Source: a virus. Taken from it: 31,323 nt of DNA. A program made the translations under genes and the position numbers. The stretch is taken from IMG/VR virus record IMGVR_UViG_3300010151_000081, positions 1 to 31,323 of that record; one strand, written 5' to 3'. Shown here piece by piece: positions 27,101 to 30,636 of the stretch (its first letter is position 1; each line of letters starts with the position of its first letter). The notes below the pieces were generated by a model. The model was not told the DNA's origin, did not search any database, and saw nothing but the letters and a program-made list of their open reading frames with translations.

Positions 27101-28409
27101 TGGGGTTTTAGAGGAAGCATACGCCAAGGAACTGGCAGACGGGAGCATGACCCCAGCACAGGTCGAGCAGGAGGCCGCAAAGAAAGTCCTTCGCACATCG
27201 CAGGCTTACTCCGAAGCACCGCCGTTGGTGCGTGCGCTCCAAAGATCCGTGTGGGGTTCCTTCTTCGCACCGTTCGTTCGCTTCAAGGCTGACGTAATCA
27301 GGGTGATGTATAACACCGTTAAGGTTGCACTGGAGGAGCGAGCAAGTGGTAATGCAGTTTTGATAAAACGCGGTAACCAAAGGTTGCGCGGGTTCACATT
27401 CACGATTGGTGGCCTGTCATTCCTTGCACCACTGCTCCTGAGAATGATCTTCGGAGTGGGCGAAGAAGAAGATGAGGCATACAAGGCGGCGGGTCCGAAG
27501 TGGGCGCGGCACAACACGCTGTGGTATTTCCGCAAAAAGAATGGTGAGCTGAACGCAGTAAACCTGACGTTCCTTAATCCGTTCTCAACCGTGATGGACG
27601 GGGTGAACAGCGCCGTCTTGGGTGAGTTCTTCGGTGGAGGTAGTGTGGAGAACGCGATTGAGGTTGCCTTCTCTGCGATGTTCGTTGACCAGTTTCTTGA
27701 TGACCAGATATTTTCCAGCGCCTTGAAGGAAGCCTTTGTTACAGGGATTGATGAGACAACAGGTAAGCGGGTGTGGACTGAAGGAGTTGATAGGGGGACA
27801 GAAAAAGTTCTTAAACAACTTTGGCACACTTGGGAAAAGGGTTTCGAGCCGAGGACATGGACGAAGCTGGAGGCCGCATGGAAGGCCAGCAAGGGAGACT
27901 ACACCGAGTTAGAATACAGCCCGATGGGTATTATTGGCAATGAGTTCAAGGCAGTGCGTTCACGCACAGTAAAACCTGACCAACTCTTCAAGCAGTATAT
28001 CTTCAAGATGGAACAAGCACGGTCACAGGTCCGTGAGAAGTTCAGACCGATCTACAATAAGAATGTATCAGTCTCTGAGGATGAGATCATGGACATCTAC
28101 GAAGAGGTTTACAAAGACCTGAAGCATCTCAACAAGGACATCATCCGGAAGATGGGGGGCTTTGAAGGGCTGGGCTTATCTAAAGGTGACATTTACAGAT
28201 TAGCGCGTGGCTCCGGTGGTGGGCCGAAGATGGGCAAGCGGAGAACAGAGTTGCTCATGCAGGGCTACATGGAGAAGCCCGTCCTGTCTGCTAACAAGGT
28301 GGCCATAATGATGCAGGAAGCTGAGGCAGATCCGAAGATGGCCGAGCGACTGAGGATCTTTGCTGAAGCTATGAGTAGGCATGACCGCTTCAGCAAGATC
28401 GTTGATTGA
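15126..28409 (+). CDS. giant 4427-residue polyvalent or ejection-type virion protein
   Basis: A single uninterrupted frame of 13.3 kb. Order by residue: about 1-480, charged helical region; 534-820, Gly/Ala-rich hydrophobic segments around a conserved-looking A-H-E-F-A-E-E-S at about 760; 830-1050, acidic linkers; 1143-1330, two similar G-x-Y/F-x-T-x-x-E-A units around a small beta-rich region; about 1510-1770, a beta-rich domain; 1885-2060, coiled coil; 2374-2392, a G-P-A-G-P-A-G linker; 2909-2914, R-E-E-M-A-H, like a decayed zinc-protease motif; 3480-3600, long coiled coil; 3830-4200, a C-terminal domain with hydrophobic segments (notably 4090-4112). No RNA polymerase or lysozyme motif was found. 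It resembles the large polyvalent proteins of phages. Placement after the terminase suggests a virion protein injected with the DNA. No Shine-Dalgarno site precedes the ATG. Confidence 0.85.
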   Translation: MPEEQFNPLDVLERAESIFPSGPAADQKIDVSSYDDWITAKDIQDPLEGHLGYGDYLREEYVKADAYSSGVEQTIQNEFGSALVQKGLLTNENKDEISSRIDAHNQPTFEQKVRDMVAHTGLEKDDWHNGVAYLNSRDTATPEELALITERAEASVANTRNNIVQAKLDGGEIAFGRFTDADGNSFVKAGDLALAMPLHAALRKSQEAGGGVNMTDALSIKSTGLMDVQEGMSAPRFKLIQLSEIEKLIHSEVKNNPNFSIQVEALGKRMAEKDYSSFDHFEEGFRKHVSMPVRKFFEGVIGTISNPDPMGTEREEAVDNAMSQGIDETVMHLAHKYNKDPDAVRTALQEVVVNNAPMKVFKDEDDVGKNIRMDGYGLPYVPAAVKLNDDLFDSALEARANISAATKEAMRTERDAFLTNNFVEISKKLTNSELSKKWLDHLNAGRSKNIKDRDILLAFTSNEDNRTYADTIFGDLDLGWKDLYRPFTSAFSTVFALSGADWAKEHLKDIAEDNNQRRELAELFGGKLGMTQDLIKLAPEVTVDIAATALLSKFGGRAAATSLAATKAPLYATMTKKGVLKALTTNAFRRKAGQGTADLAENLAAQNLIRNATSKTALDALEAYNKVNLRAITVTSIGLTAANRSAGATYGTVYNQMLKSGSTEAEAHDRALGTGMVAGTVTGLVTGTFSAFGMGGLEDALLRGMSYRNFKDITARVVQKADHVSLDGVSDAVLQSAIKESAKSLLRKNFLGKGVLRAGAHEFAEESIDEFINTFVTDAGLEQDTPIFDHMKHSLYAGVLGGIMGSAAPVVAAGARRVRPDRMQEIQQAQAYEANLITDITKRLKESNSEITANVVGDLLRGDLYTMPERGALTEEDADAETLAEVTVVDEEQLEEVLAALRDVSPESIQEEIEAVMGGRHPQFDRFDPVTGKLDEDGSVFVLDEDGGIIYTDELIDDLETDDPKLREILEINPRLLTMDQSLWESYDPEFANLVKERFKKDKDGNLATPLTEEQQNWVDAKLQEFDVTQQKLAKQLKIKNPTFGPQSLKDLGLTKDQYFEIDRIRMERIIPKWPWQGVSLGGTRFKNTKPVSEQGLDDALERVTKFQVISTATYTTQNEVPFAVGANAQRTVAADGTVTDTISRGYFSTRAEAQKVVNAVGDTLGIKSEIKEVSVVTKNKKREEVGKVEIEQVTKYHVWITKKALPEGEVEEVVALAPMPKVDDEIKFTFTGKRGAPEGRGLVTAIDKKAKSVSVIEEGDDFEIEVDQSQIVTDAEIAKGAAKTTRKRTKKPKAELVGTYDTPAEANMKMEELRKEFSEEQADIEVKSETTDRTDFSKVTSGDVPVFEEGGLEERTEAESELHNKILNGIKDLDPSVKVRDGKKPLLTFKDAKKKLGELLAAKNSKEAKAEAKERRTALEEIEATYEKAIANADFELETEADTDAAWHALQKAMALRTRLEALTKLEQTGKVKATLKEAQKAQAKGTPLLVKGRGNTLRAAAIVAGKGGALKLKTLTGKNNNPITPVDINGNLYLVTHKTDSVTGQKVWHEFGRQDVGVNYNTKTKFLQYLEYGPKDAPSKMPWESLRLTAEESAEVGAIAYYGLPPSGLSRTKRFGITKQRKAKGFYQNLNRAITKRIYQMYPVRAVSRPVNGSVVTATDQVTGFSPWAEVKSPAGKVVKGKKRKDPNLLVQSRYRPKAFVHRNGVGVFDNDPVAMSVLMDNNHPIIIPDDFTGRINTAFRYDRIDGDLVIHDIIGVGPNGVSQSMKRKKETTTPFSRTAMDKEVGFLGLFKALSAFRNDATNKTAEVENPNGAGITTVEDLLNNLNDIIDNARKVNVEEKHLRSDKKRIAGVKLGEDATLGDQQDALESIGFSSKRAAAKIDEIKNEIRITEYQILAAATEEDSARLKNELAGRQAALQRAIDDFSNTVVPAAQLLATVDENVQASLDRFRKVESEANSLQRRLDATDETKKVEDLGKNKKVQRLVKGLGDLRAQLNENPENQDLVDRLAALEKKAKEDIKYQEYEAASKALADLYTKSLKTDVVGQLLRVQERQTMMLEGLHRSVLAKEKLIAGGSVAATRDPFAAKAYLDRILTSRRGGKIEEDFIGDAEAALRTEYELHTLMFQIRQDMRPFVDEDGNLRESKMNKAFSLLFSRINHKLIAGPTAKKTAKGAIHKEAKQEFAAVLNNLADLGVDNAEVNYVEVYRQFIEKLFINGPTYWARGDTLPSFMDVGQRVARKVIQQQARRNTRGINKQLYGEDSTPYDKIQETLSEEERLDGEDKGQALFFRHFIANDLNQFELTELLEHIQADAINILEHNPKIRRAWDKLLKNGPFKLMDDFSPSELSAASAWAEMVSYVRQASIGETTGVESGAGPAGPAGVEGGAPVTIDGKVVRRKAATGSVGPLIFLKELETGSTPEAQAIKRAFRIYRMADFHFTQDPFKTANEETIAELKEILVDPEVSAEAKSAAEQQLSEVNDALEYTTWLKDEIRFQLAHRVDDDPDLSPEHKATILNFQAQNVHKVINEMQARSYFSKSQFAKAIDIAVAENVNNRVARKLGLLIKITEKNPDVVLEAMDKIYNAAPAGSDLVNAKEYQRMMARLFASDQPNAAFVRSVVFRIGAVNNSYASKTEVLADGKVGVTINTRGWNGRGLMDTVIRSFAHAKLLDTLKNSELTESQQKAKGKIEETIKALRGKFGGNTQLVMRSGTKSLNAFIDYFFDSSDFQSALKVRLSKKGMPSYDATLNNLLALIDSRAEVSGNKGFQKHFKDMMDLAGFTYSSPLTPDGVRDEAVAHASHALKENESIHKILGSRFRKQGDEKGLTEIGKKDLTERANLLGRLAMSRVPAEIEVVLAALPDGRVALFDRVSGKLLFDPRNAAIATLERGMDNISAQGMAGRVIREEMAHKSAKAALTAGMVKAVMDASSDVDFQNDIDSYYGEGTPEAEEAAKRLKDPNEAFKEKELLVQERLATLTQKIMDNQTTEEAEAFFSANPSTLSVAIFYIKKFINGFIGAFRDGTKGLKPEERIAVNRMLVELRGMEMGYRMPRHMDPKAGPEETTVQFLETAGFEPTEKDDTIKVNKTTLPQKMPSGLEAGAGSAESKFAVEGAEDIAYMEAVKAGDTKAAKEILDKATDGITVASFRQLAHTVTLQRMGVGSLLRAQQEYAKKQDRLVELEPAEDETPSKEHAELKKFFKAEVDLQQKVFDLWEEKTKVGPKHLEIIVRDKDGNPVPLSQRLGFDVNVAKEEAPPEVLKARIPIEEFDERGAPITGAPKFREELSLSELQSLLENAEEGSDRIPLIESAIERIESEMRDREKTSRPQPDGDALLKMFASELGLKVDANIDKGGVLYSGFRAKHKMGDTDFDAFDFDYTKFFAQFDMPMLEVDELNVEKGIKGFMKKHLVGLLQPEIHHWMKHRQALKKTIANELKMMQVQLRGLIEQVYPDGTVPVDSDGLTIIQKATGSTEGVFLSDAVAERLDNEYNDAKKAAWLNAHTESQQDAADIKQIQKDQKEAIKVAKAKYDADIKTELIKRRAEIVAERDAARARIAVDSRELLEVLLKLRDLADKFTTKLEAIHKVSGKYDVKISDNNGIYLTRTYKMFLDVGYADAVRKNPEYQEERDEAIKFFEEVHLENAENKLRMEHPAKTDAEIKQMAKDSMVGQRIGERALEAFISSYEMKGDGDAYFSAQESIKSMIDNFKAKKNIPEPLRKILGEQKDTTTPDNLLRTMMTVGSMAANQSFLNAIAKSGLDNGWLVTEEEFNSDRLKYTDPDTHKEWQRVVQHTSDKEYNPLSGLYGRPELAGAFTETFKEYGTSYANDSEKLLAGSFRYFQKLTGYSMASKTLGSTGFYLRNGLSNILFFGPMQMGGIGNMFLAKDYLQNFLSEVKRAHKGDRAKLDAELTNLRSLRIIGDESRTNTMRQLMLGERSLEDVETEFLSKMEEAEGVVGKAKEKAEGGLEYLSRLAAAMDAFYKIAYFKHELGVLEEAYAKELADGSMTPAQVEQEAAKKVLRTSQAYSEAPPLVRALQRSVWGSFFAPFVRFKADVIRVMYNTVKVALEERASGNAVLIKRGNQRLRGFTFTIGGLSFLAPLLLRMIFGVGEEEDEAYKAAGPKWARHNTLWYFRKKNGELNAVNLTFLNPFSTVMDGVNSAVLGEFFGGGSVENAIEVAFSAMFVDQFLDDQIFSSALKEAFVTGIDETTGKRVWTEGVDRGTEKVLKQLWHTWEKGFEPRTWTKLEAAWKASKGDYTELEYSPMGIIGNEFKAVRSRTVKPDQLFKQYIFKMEQARSQVREKFRPIYNKNVSVSEDEIMDIYEEVYKDLKHLNKDIIRKMGGFEGLGLSKGDIYRLARGSGGGPKMGKRRTELLMQGYMEKPVLSANKVAIMMQEAEADPKMAERLRIFAEAMSRHDRFSKIVD
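22246..22297 (+). repeat. imperfect 16-bp duplication flanking a Gly-Pro-Ala linker
   Basis: GAGTCGAGAGCGGTGC (22246-22261) recurs as GAGTCGAAGGCGGTGC (22282-22297), with two GCGGGTCCT units between. It encodes a short collagen-like G-P-A-G-P-A-G linker inside the giant protein and probably marks a domain boundary. Confidence 0.75.
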
Positions 28410-28411
28410 TC

Positions 28412-28609
28412 CTATTCCCGTTTTTCCACTTCAGACTTTAGGTTGCTGACATCCGTGAGGAAATGTCGGTAGCCCATGAGGTATAACCTGTCGAGTGCGG
28501 ACTCCAGTTGCACCTTGTCCCACTTGCGGCTTGATACGTTAGTCACAATCAACTTAACCAAGCGAGCGTGTTCCATTGCGTTGGTTGTTTTCCTTTTAGT
28601 AGTCGCCAT
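28412..28609 (-). CDS. hypothetical protein, 65 residues
   Basis: A small basic helical protein (M-A-T-T-K-R-K at the start) with a Tyr/Leu-rich centre and a charged helix at the end. It is the last gene of the right-hand minus-strand cluster, and its stop lies 2 bp from the stop of the convergent giant gene. An AGGAG lies about 13 bp upstream of the ATG. It overlaps the gene before it by 14 bp. The family is not recognised. Confidence 0.62.
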   Translation of the reverse strand: MATTKRKTTNAMEHARLVKLIVTNVSSRKWDKVQLESALDRLYLMGYRHFLTDVSNLKSEVEKRE

Positions 28610-28838
28610 AGTCTGACTCGTTCTCCTGTTGCATACTCTTCTCGTATAACTTCGTTAAGCGTTCAGCTACACTCTCGCGTAAGTGGTGCATGATATCTTC
28701 CGGAAGGGGGTCACCAATCACGGCCCCGAAGATGGGATACATGCAGGCGGTATTGGGGTCAACCACACCTCCTGTTATGGTGCCCATCAAAACGATTGGT
28801 GCCCCATCCGGTTGGAACTCACGGATCAAGTGTCGCAT
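28596..28838 (-). CDS. hypothetical protein, 80 residues
   Basis: An 80-residue protein with a compact beta-like first half (P-I-V-L-M-G-T-I-T-G-G-V-V at about residues 14-26), a helical second half and an acidic tail ending D-Y-G-D-Y. The region just upstream of the ATG is purine-rich with GGAG repeats. It overlaps the next gene by 14 bp. The function is not recognised. Confidence 0.62.
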   Translation of the reverse strand: MRHLIREFQPDGAPIVLMGTITGGVVDPNTACMYPIFGAVIGDPLPEDIMHHLRESVAERLTKLYEKSMQQENESDYGDY

Positions 28839-28877
28839 TGCTCCTGCTCTCCGTTACTCTCCTTTGTGTATTTTACG

Positions 28878-29183
28878 TTAATGCTCACGGCTGTGCCATT
28901 CATGGATGCCTTTGATCGCGAAGAGTTCATTGTTGGTCACCTTGTGGATTGAATCAACCAGTGCGGTGCGCTCCTTTTGGATCGTTCCCCCTTCAATGCC
29001 ACCGAGGACAGTAGCGGCATCGATGAACCTGCCGAATGCTTCACCATCGTGGATGTGCATGGTCCGGATTGATCCGACCGCAGTGAACACGCAGATCGAC
29101 CAGCCACAACGTGCACTGTTCTCACGCAGGGCTGTGACCGTGATCGTGTTGTTCTTATCTAGTGTAATTAGTTCCTTGTTCAT
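28878..29183 (-). CDS. hypothetical protein, 101 residues
   Basis: A 101-residue soluble protein. The first half is beta-rich (I-T-V-T-A-L, then W-S-I-C-V-F-T-A-V-G) and the second half helical, with an H-I-H-D-G-E segment at about residues 43-48 and a His-rich C-terminus. Its ATG overlaps the stop of the upstream gene by one base (TAATG), so translation is probably coupled. No family is recognised. Confidence 0.65.
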   Translation of the reverse strand: MNKELITLDKNNTITVTALRENSARCGWSICVFTAVGSIRTMHIHDGEAFGRFIDAATVLGGIEGGTIQKERTALVDSIHKVTNNELFAIKGIHEWHSREH

Positions 29184-29653
29184 TATACTGTTTCGGTAGT
29201 TTTTACTTTAGCTACTTGTTCAGCGAGGAACAGTGCCTCGTTCAACTGCTTCTCGTAAGCCATCAGTTCGTCCACCTTCTCGGCCACCCTGTCGAACAGT
29301 TCGGTCGGCTTCATAGCGGACACGGTTACATTGCCTTCCAACCAGATAGGGGGTGGGGTGTTAGTAAGGTGTCCACGGTGCCAGTGTAGCGAATCCATCC
29401 GGTAGGTGAACGTGCACTCCCACGGTTCTACATCGTCGCAGTGGAAGGGCTTGTCATACTCTACCTCCCAGCTACGGATCGGGCATTGACATGATGAAAG
29501 GATCTTACCGATGACCTTCTTGGTGTTGGCTCTTAGTTCGTTGAAGCTGTAGCTTCCTGACGTTGGGAAGTTGCTCTCGGGGAGCATACCCTCATCTTCG
29601 GCCACTGCTCTGTAAGCCATAGTTCGCTTGTTGTATCTTTGTGTTTTGCTCAT
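29183..29653 (-). CDS. hypothetical protein, 156 residues
   Basis: The frame is open to a TTG at 29707, but the ATG at 29653 is preferred because it carries the AAATAAG-N3-ATG leader shared with two neighbours, and the extra 18 residues look like untranslated leader. The protein has a basic start, a middle with C-Q-C at about residues 55-57 and several Trp, His and Cys residues, and a C-terminal helix of about 45 residues (E-L-F-D-R-V-A-E-K-V-D-E-L). No family is recognised. Confidence 0.62.
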   Translation of the reverse strand: MSKTQRYNKRTMAYRAVAEDEGMLPESNFPTSGSYSFNELRANTKKVIGKILSSCQCPIRSWEVEYDKPFHCDDVEPWECTFTYRMDSLHWHRGHLTNTPPPIWLEGNVTVSAMKPTELFDRVAEKVDELMAYEKQLNEALFLAEQVAKVKTTETV

Positions 29654-29656
29654 TTG

Positions 29657-29666
29657 CTTATTTGGG
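29657..29666 (-). promoter_or_regulatory. repeated A-rich start leader, copy 1
   Basis: On the minus strand this reads ACCCAAATAAG, followed by CAA and the ATG of the 156-residue gene. Its AAATAAG core and 3-base spacing match the leaders at 29942 and 30248. Confidence 0.6.
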
Positions 29667-29689
29667 TTGGTGTTGTTAGGTTTAAGGTC

Positions 29690-29719
29690 GCCCCTTTTGT
29701 CAGGCAAGGGGCCAGCCTT
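29690..29719 (-). repeat. hairpin repeat, copy 1
   Basis: GCCCCTT (29690-29696) faces AAGGGGC (29706-29712) across a 9-base loop, followed by CAGCC. The right half, GGC-A-AGGGGCCAGCC, recurs with one change at 30288-30302. No T-run follows on either strand, so it is not a standard terminator. It lies just upstream of a gene carrying the AAATAAG leader. Confidence 0.65.
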
Positions 29720-29725
29720 TGGGTT

Positions 29726-29938
29726 CTATTCTTGATCGGAGGTAGCCAAGGCAATCCGGATATTGGTCAACCTAGCAGGTATCACCTTGTCCGCATTGCA
29801 GACTCCGCAGCAGCGGCCCGATTCAAATGGCTTCAAGGGTTCAGGGTTGTTACCCCACCCCCTTGAAAGGTCGCCACACAGGACGCAATGCCACACCTTG
29901 TGCTCTCCGATTTCAACTTCAGTAGTTGGATCACTCAT
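29726..29938 (-). CDS. small zinc-ribbon-like protein
   Basis: A 70-residue protein with two Cys pairs, C18-x2-C21 and C44-x2-C47 (plus Cys43), spaced as in a zinc ribbon. The segment between is polar and includes two Gly-Trp-Gly-like turns. Nothing else suggests function. Such small ribbons in phage early regions often bind nucleic acid or host proteins. The ATG has the shared AAATAAG leader. Confidence 0.65.
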   Translation of the reverse strand: MSDPTTEVEIGEHKVWHCVLCGDLSRGWGNNPEPLKPFESGRCCGVCNADKVIPARLTNIRIALATSDQE

Positions 29939-29941
29939 TCT

Positions 29942-29951
29942 CTTATTTGGT
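29942..29951 (-). promoter_or_regulatory. repeated A-rich start leader, copy 2
   Basis: Reads ACCAAATAAG on the minus strand, followed by AGA and the ATG of the zinc-ribbon-like gene. Three further upstream bases also match copy 3. Confidence 0.6.
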
Positions 29952-29964
29952 TTGGTCAGTTGGT

Positions 29965-30057
29965 TTATCTTCTTCTGCTATTCAGGATAACCCAGAAACA
30001 AAAGTAAAGGATTGTCTGGATAAGAAGAACGGGCAGAAGATTAAGTAGGTCACTCAT
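29965..30057 (-). CDS. 30-residue single-pass membrane peptide
   Basis: An ATG-started frame of 30 codons begins one base after the TAG stop of the upstream C2H2-like gene. Residues about 4-25 are almost wholly hydrophobic (Leu, Ile, Val, Phe, Trp, Tyr), flanked by a short polar N-terminus and the basic tail N-S-R-R-R, which predicts one membrane span with the tail in the cytoplasm. It fills what would otherwise be a 120-bp gap between two genes, and its placement suggests coupled translation. Tiny phage membrane peptides can inhibit host proteins or aid lysis. No role can be assigned here. Confidence 0.55.
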   Translation of the reverse strand: MSDLLNLLPVLLIQTILYFCFWVILNSRRR

Positions 30058-30058
30058 G

Positions 30059-30244
30059 CTAGTTGCTCCAGTTGAGGATGCTGTGGGGGCACTTGTGGAT
30101 GGGGTGCTCCTCAGTCAAGTGGTCACGCACCGTGTGTGGTGGCAGCGTGTTCCCGCATTCATTGCAGATGATCCCTGCCACAATAGTTTCGGGATCAAGT
30201 TTCGGTTCTTCCGGTGTCATTGGTGTCATTCTGTTTATGCTCAT
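30059..30244 (-). CDS. small C2H2 zinc-finger-like protein
   Basis: A 61-residue protein with C27-x2-C30-x11-H42-x4-H47, close to a classical C2H2 finger, plus C52 and H54 downstream. The N-terminal 24 residues are Pro/Glu-rich and probably disordered. A nucleic-acid or protein-binding role is plausible. The ATG has the best-conserved AAATAAG leader, with a hairpin repeat just upstream. Confidence 0.65.
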   Translation of the reverse strand: MSINRMTPMTPEEPKLDPETIVAGIICNECGNTLPPHTVRDHLTEEHPIHKCPHSILNWSN

Positions 30245-30247
30245 TGT

Positions 30248-30257
30248 CTTATTTGGT
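30248..30257 (-). promoter_or_regulatory. repeated A-rich start leader, copy 3
   Basis: Reads ACCAAATAAG on the minus strand, followed by ACA and the ATG of the C2H2-like gene. Weaker relatives with the same 3-base spacing precede the starts at 2008 (AAATAAA) and 31105 (AAATAGA). Confidence 0.6.
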
Positions 30258-30272
30258 TTATGGTGTTTGGTT

Positions 30273-30302
30273 GCCCCTTCTTAGAACGGCGAGGGGCCAG
30301 CC
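30273..30302 (-). repeat. hairpin repeat, copy 2
   Basis: GCCCCT (30273-30278) faces AGGGGC (30292-30297), and the right half GGCGAGGGGCCAGCC matches copy 1 at 14 of 15 bases. Like copy 1 it stands immediately upstream of a gene with the AAATAAG leader. The loop sequence differs in length and bases while the stem is kept. Confidence 0.65.
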
Positions 30303-30315
30303 GTCAATTGTTTTC

Positions 30316-30375
30316 TCACAGTTTCTTGATGACCATCTGCACAGATGGCAGGTATTTCCTTACGTCGATTATCAT
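30316..30375 (-). CDS. 19-residue frame, possible remnant or leader peptide
   Basis: A 19-codon frame starting M-I-I-D-V-R at an ATGA overlap with the stop of the upstream 80-residue gene. Its start resembles the start of that gene (M-I-I-N-I-R), and the DNA around the two junctions is a direct repeat. It may be a leader peptide or the decayed start of a duplicated gene. No independent evidence of expression is visible. Confidence 0.3.
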   Translation of the reverse strand: MIIDVRKYLPSVQMVIKKL

Positions 30376-30397
30376 TTTTCTGGTTTACGTCGGGCGG
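30367..30397 (-). repeat. gene-junction repeat, copy A
   Basis: This 31-bp segment matches 30606-30636 at 27 of 31 positions. On the minus strand it encodes the end of one protein (R-K-P-E-K-stop) overlapping the start of the next frame by ATGA. Confidence 0.75.
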
Positions 30398-30614
30398 CTG
30401 CATCATCCAATAGCTTTCGCCAAGCCTTGATTCCGATATTGCGGTAGCGAAAGAATGCTCGACGAAGTTCTTCCGCTTCCCATATGGATTCAACTTGCAG
30501 TGCCGCTTGAAGGATAGCTTCTCTATCTTCACTAGTCATCCCCCAGTTAGACCATGAACGGCGTGTTATTTCTTCTATGTCTTCGATCATTGTTTCTCTA
30601 ATGTTGATAATCAT
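30372..30614 (-). CDS. hypothetical helical protein, 80 residues
   Basis: An 80-residue protein, almost entirely helical and charged, with a tail ending A-R-R-K-P-E-K. Its ATG overlaps the stop of the upstream gene by ATGA and its own stop overlaps a 19-codon frame in the same way. A competing minus-strand frame across 30281-30532 has a less protein-like composition and was not chosen. No family is recognised. Confidence 0.62.
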   Translation of the reverse strand: MIINIRETMIEDIEEITRRSWSNWGMTSEDREAILQAALQVESIWEAEELRRAFFRYRNIGIKAWRKLLDDAAARRKPEK

Positions 30615-30636
30615 TTTTCTAGTTTACGTTGGGTGG
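30606..30636 (-). repeat. gene-junction repeat, copy B
   Basis: Encodes R-K-L-E-K-stop overlapping M-I-I on the minus strand, parallel to copy A. The same GAAAAATGAT core also appears at the polymerase/primase junction near 4170. Confidence 0.75.

Noticed and set aside
15126-28409. Giant protein as an N4-like virion RNA polymerase or a crAss-like RNA polymerase
   Set aside because: I could not find T7/N4-type polymerase motifs or a D-x-D-x-D-G-D-type catalytic loop by eye.
29654-29707. TTG start 18 codons upstream for the 156-residue protein
   Set aside because: It would place the leader motif inside the coding sequence; the ATG at 29653 keeps it at the usual distance from the start.
29690-29712. 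Hairpin as a rho-independent terminator
   Set aside because: No T-run follows the stem on either strand.
30281-30532. 83-codon minus-strand frame overlapping the 80-residue gene
   Set aside because: Composition is less protein-like, it runs through the hairpin repeat, and the competing frame has coupled ATGA junctions at both ends.
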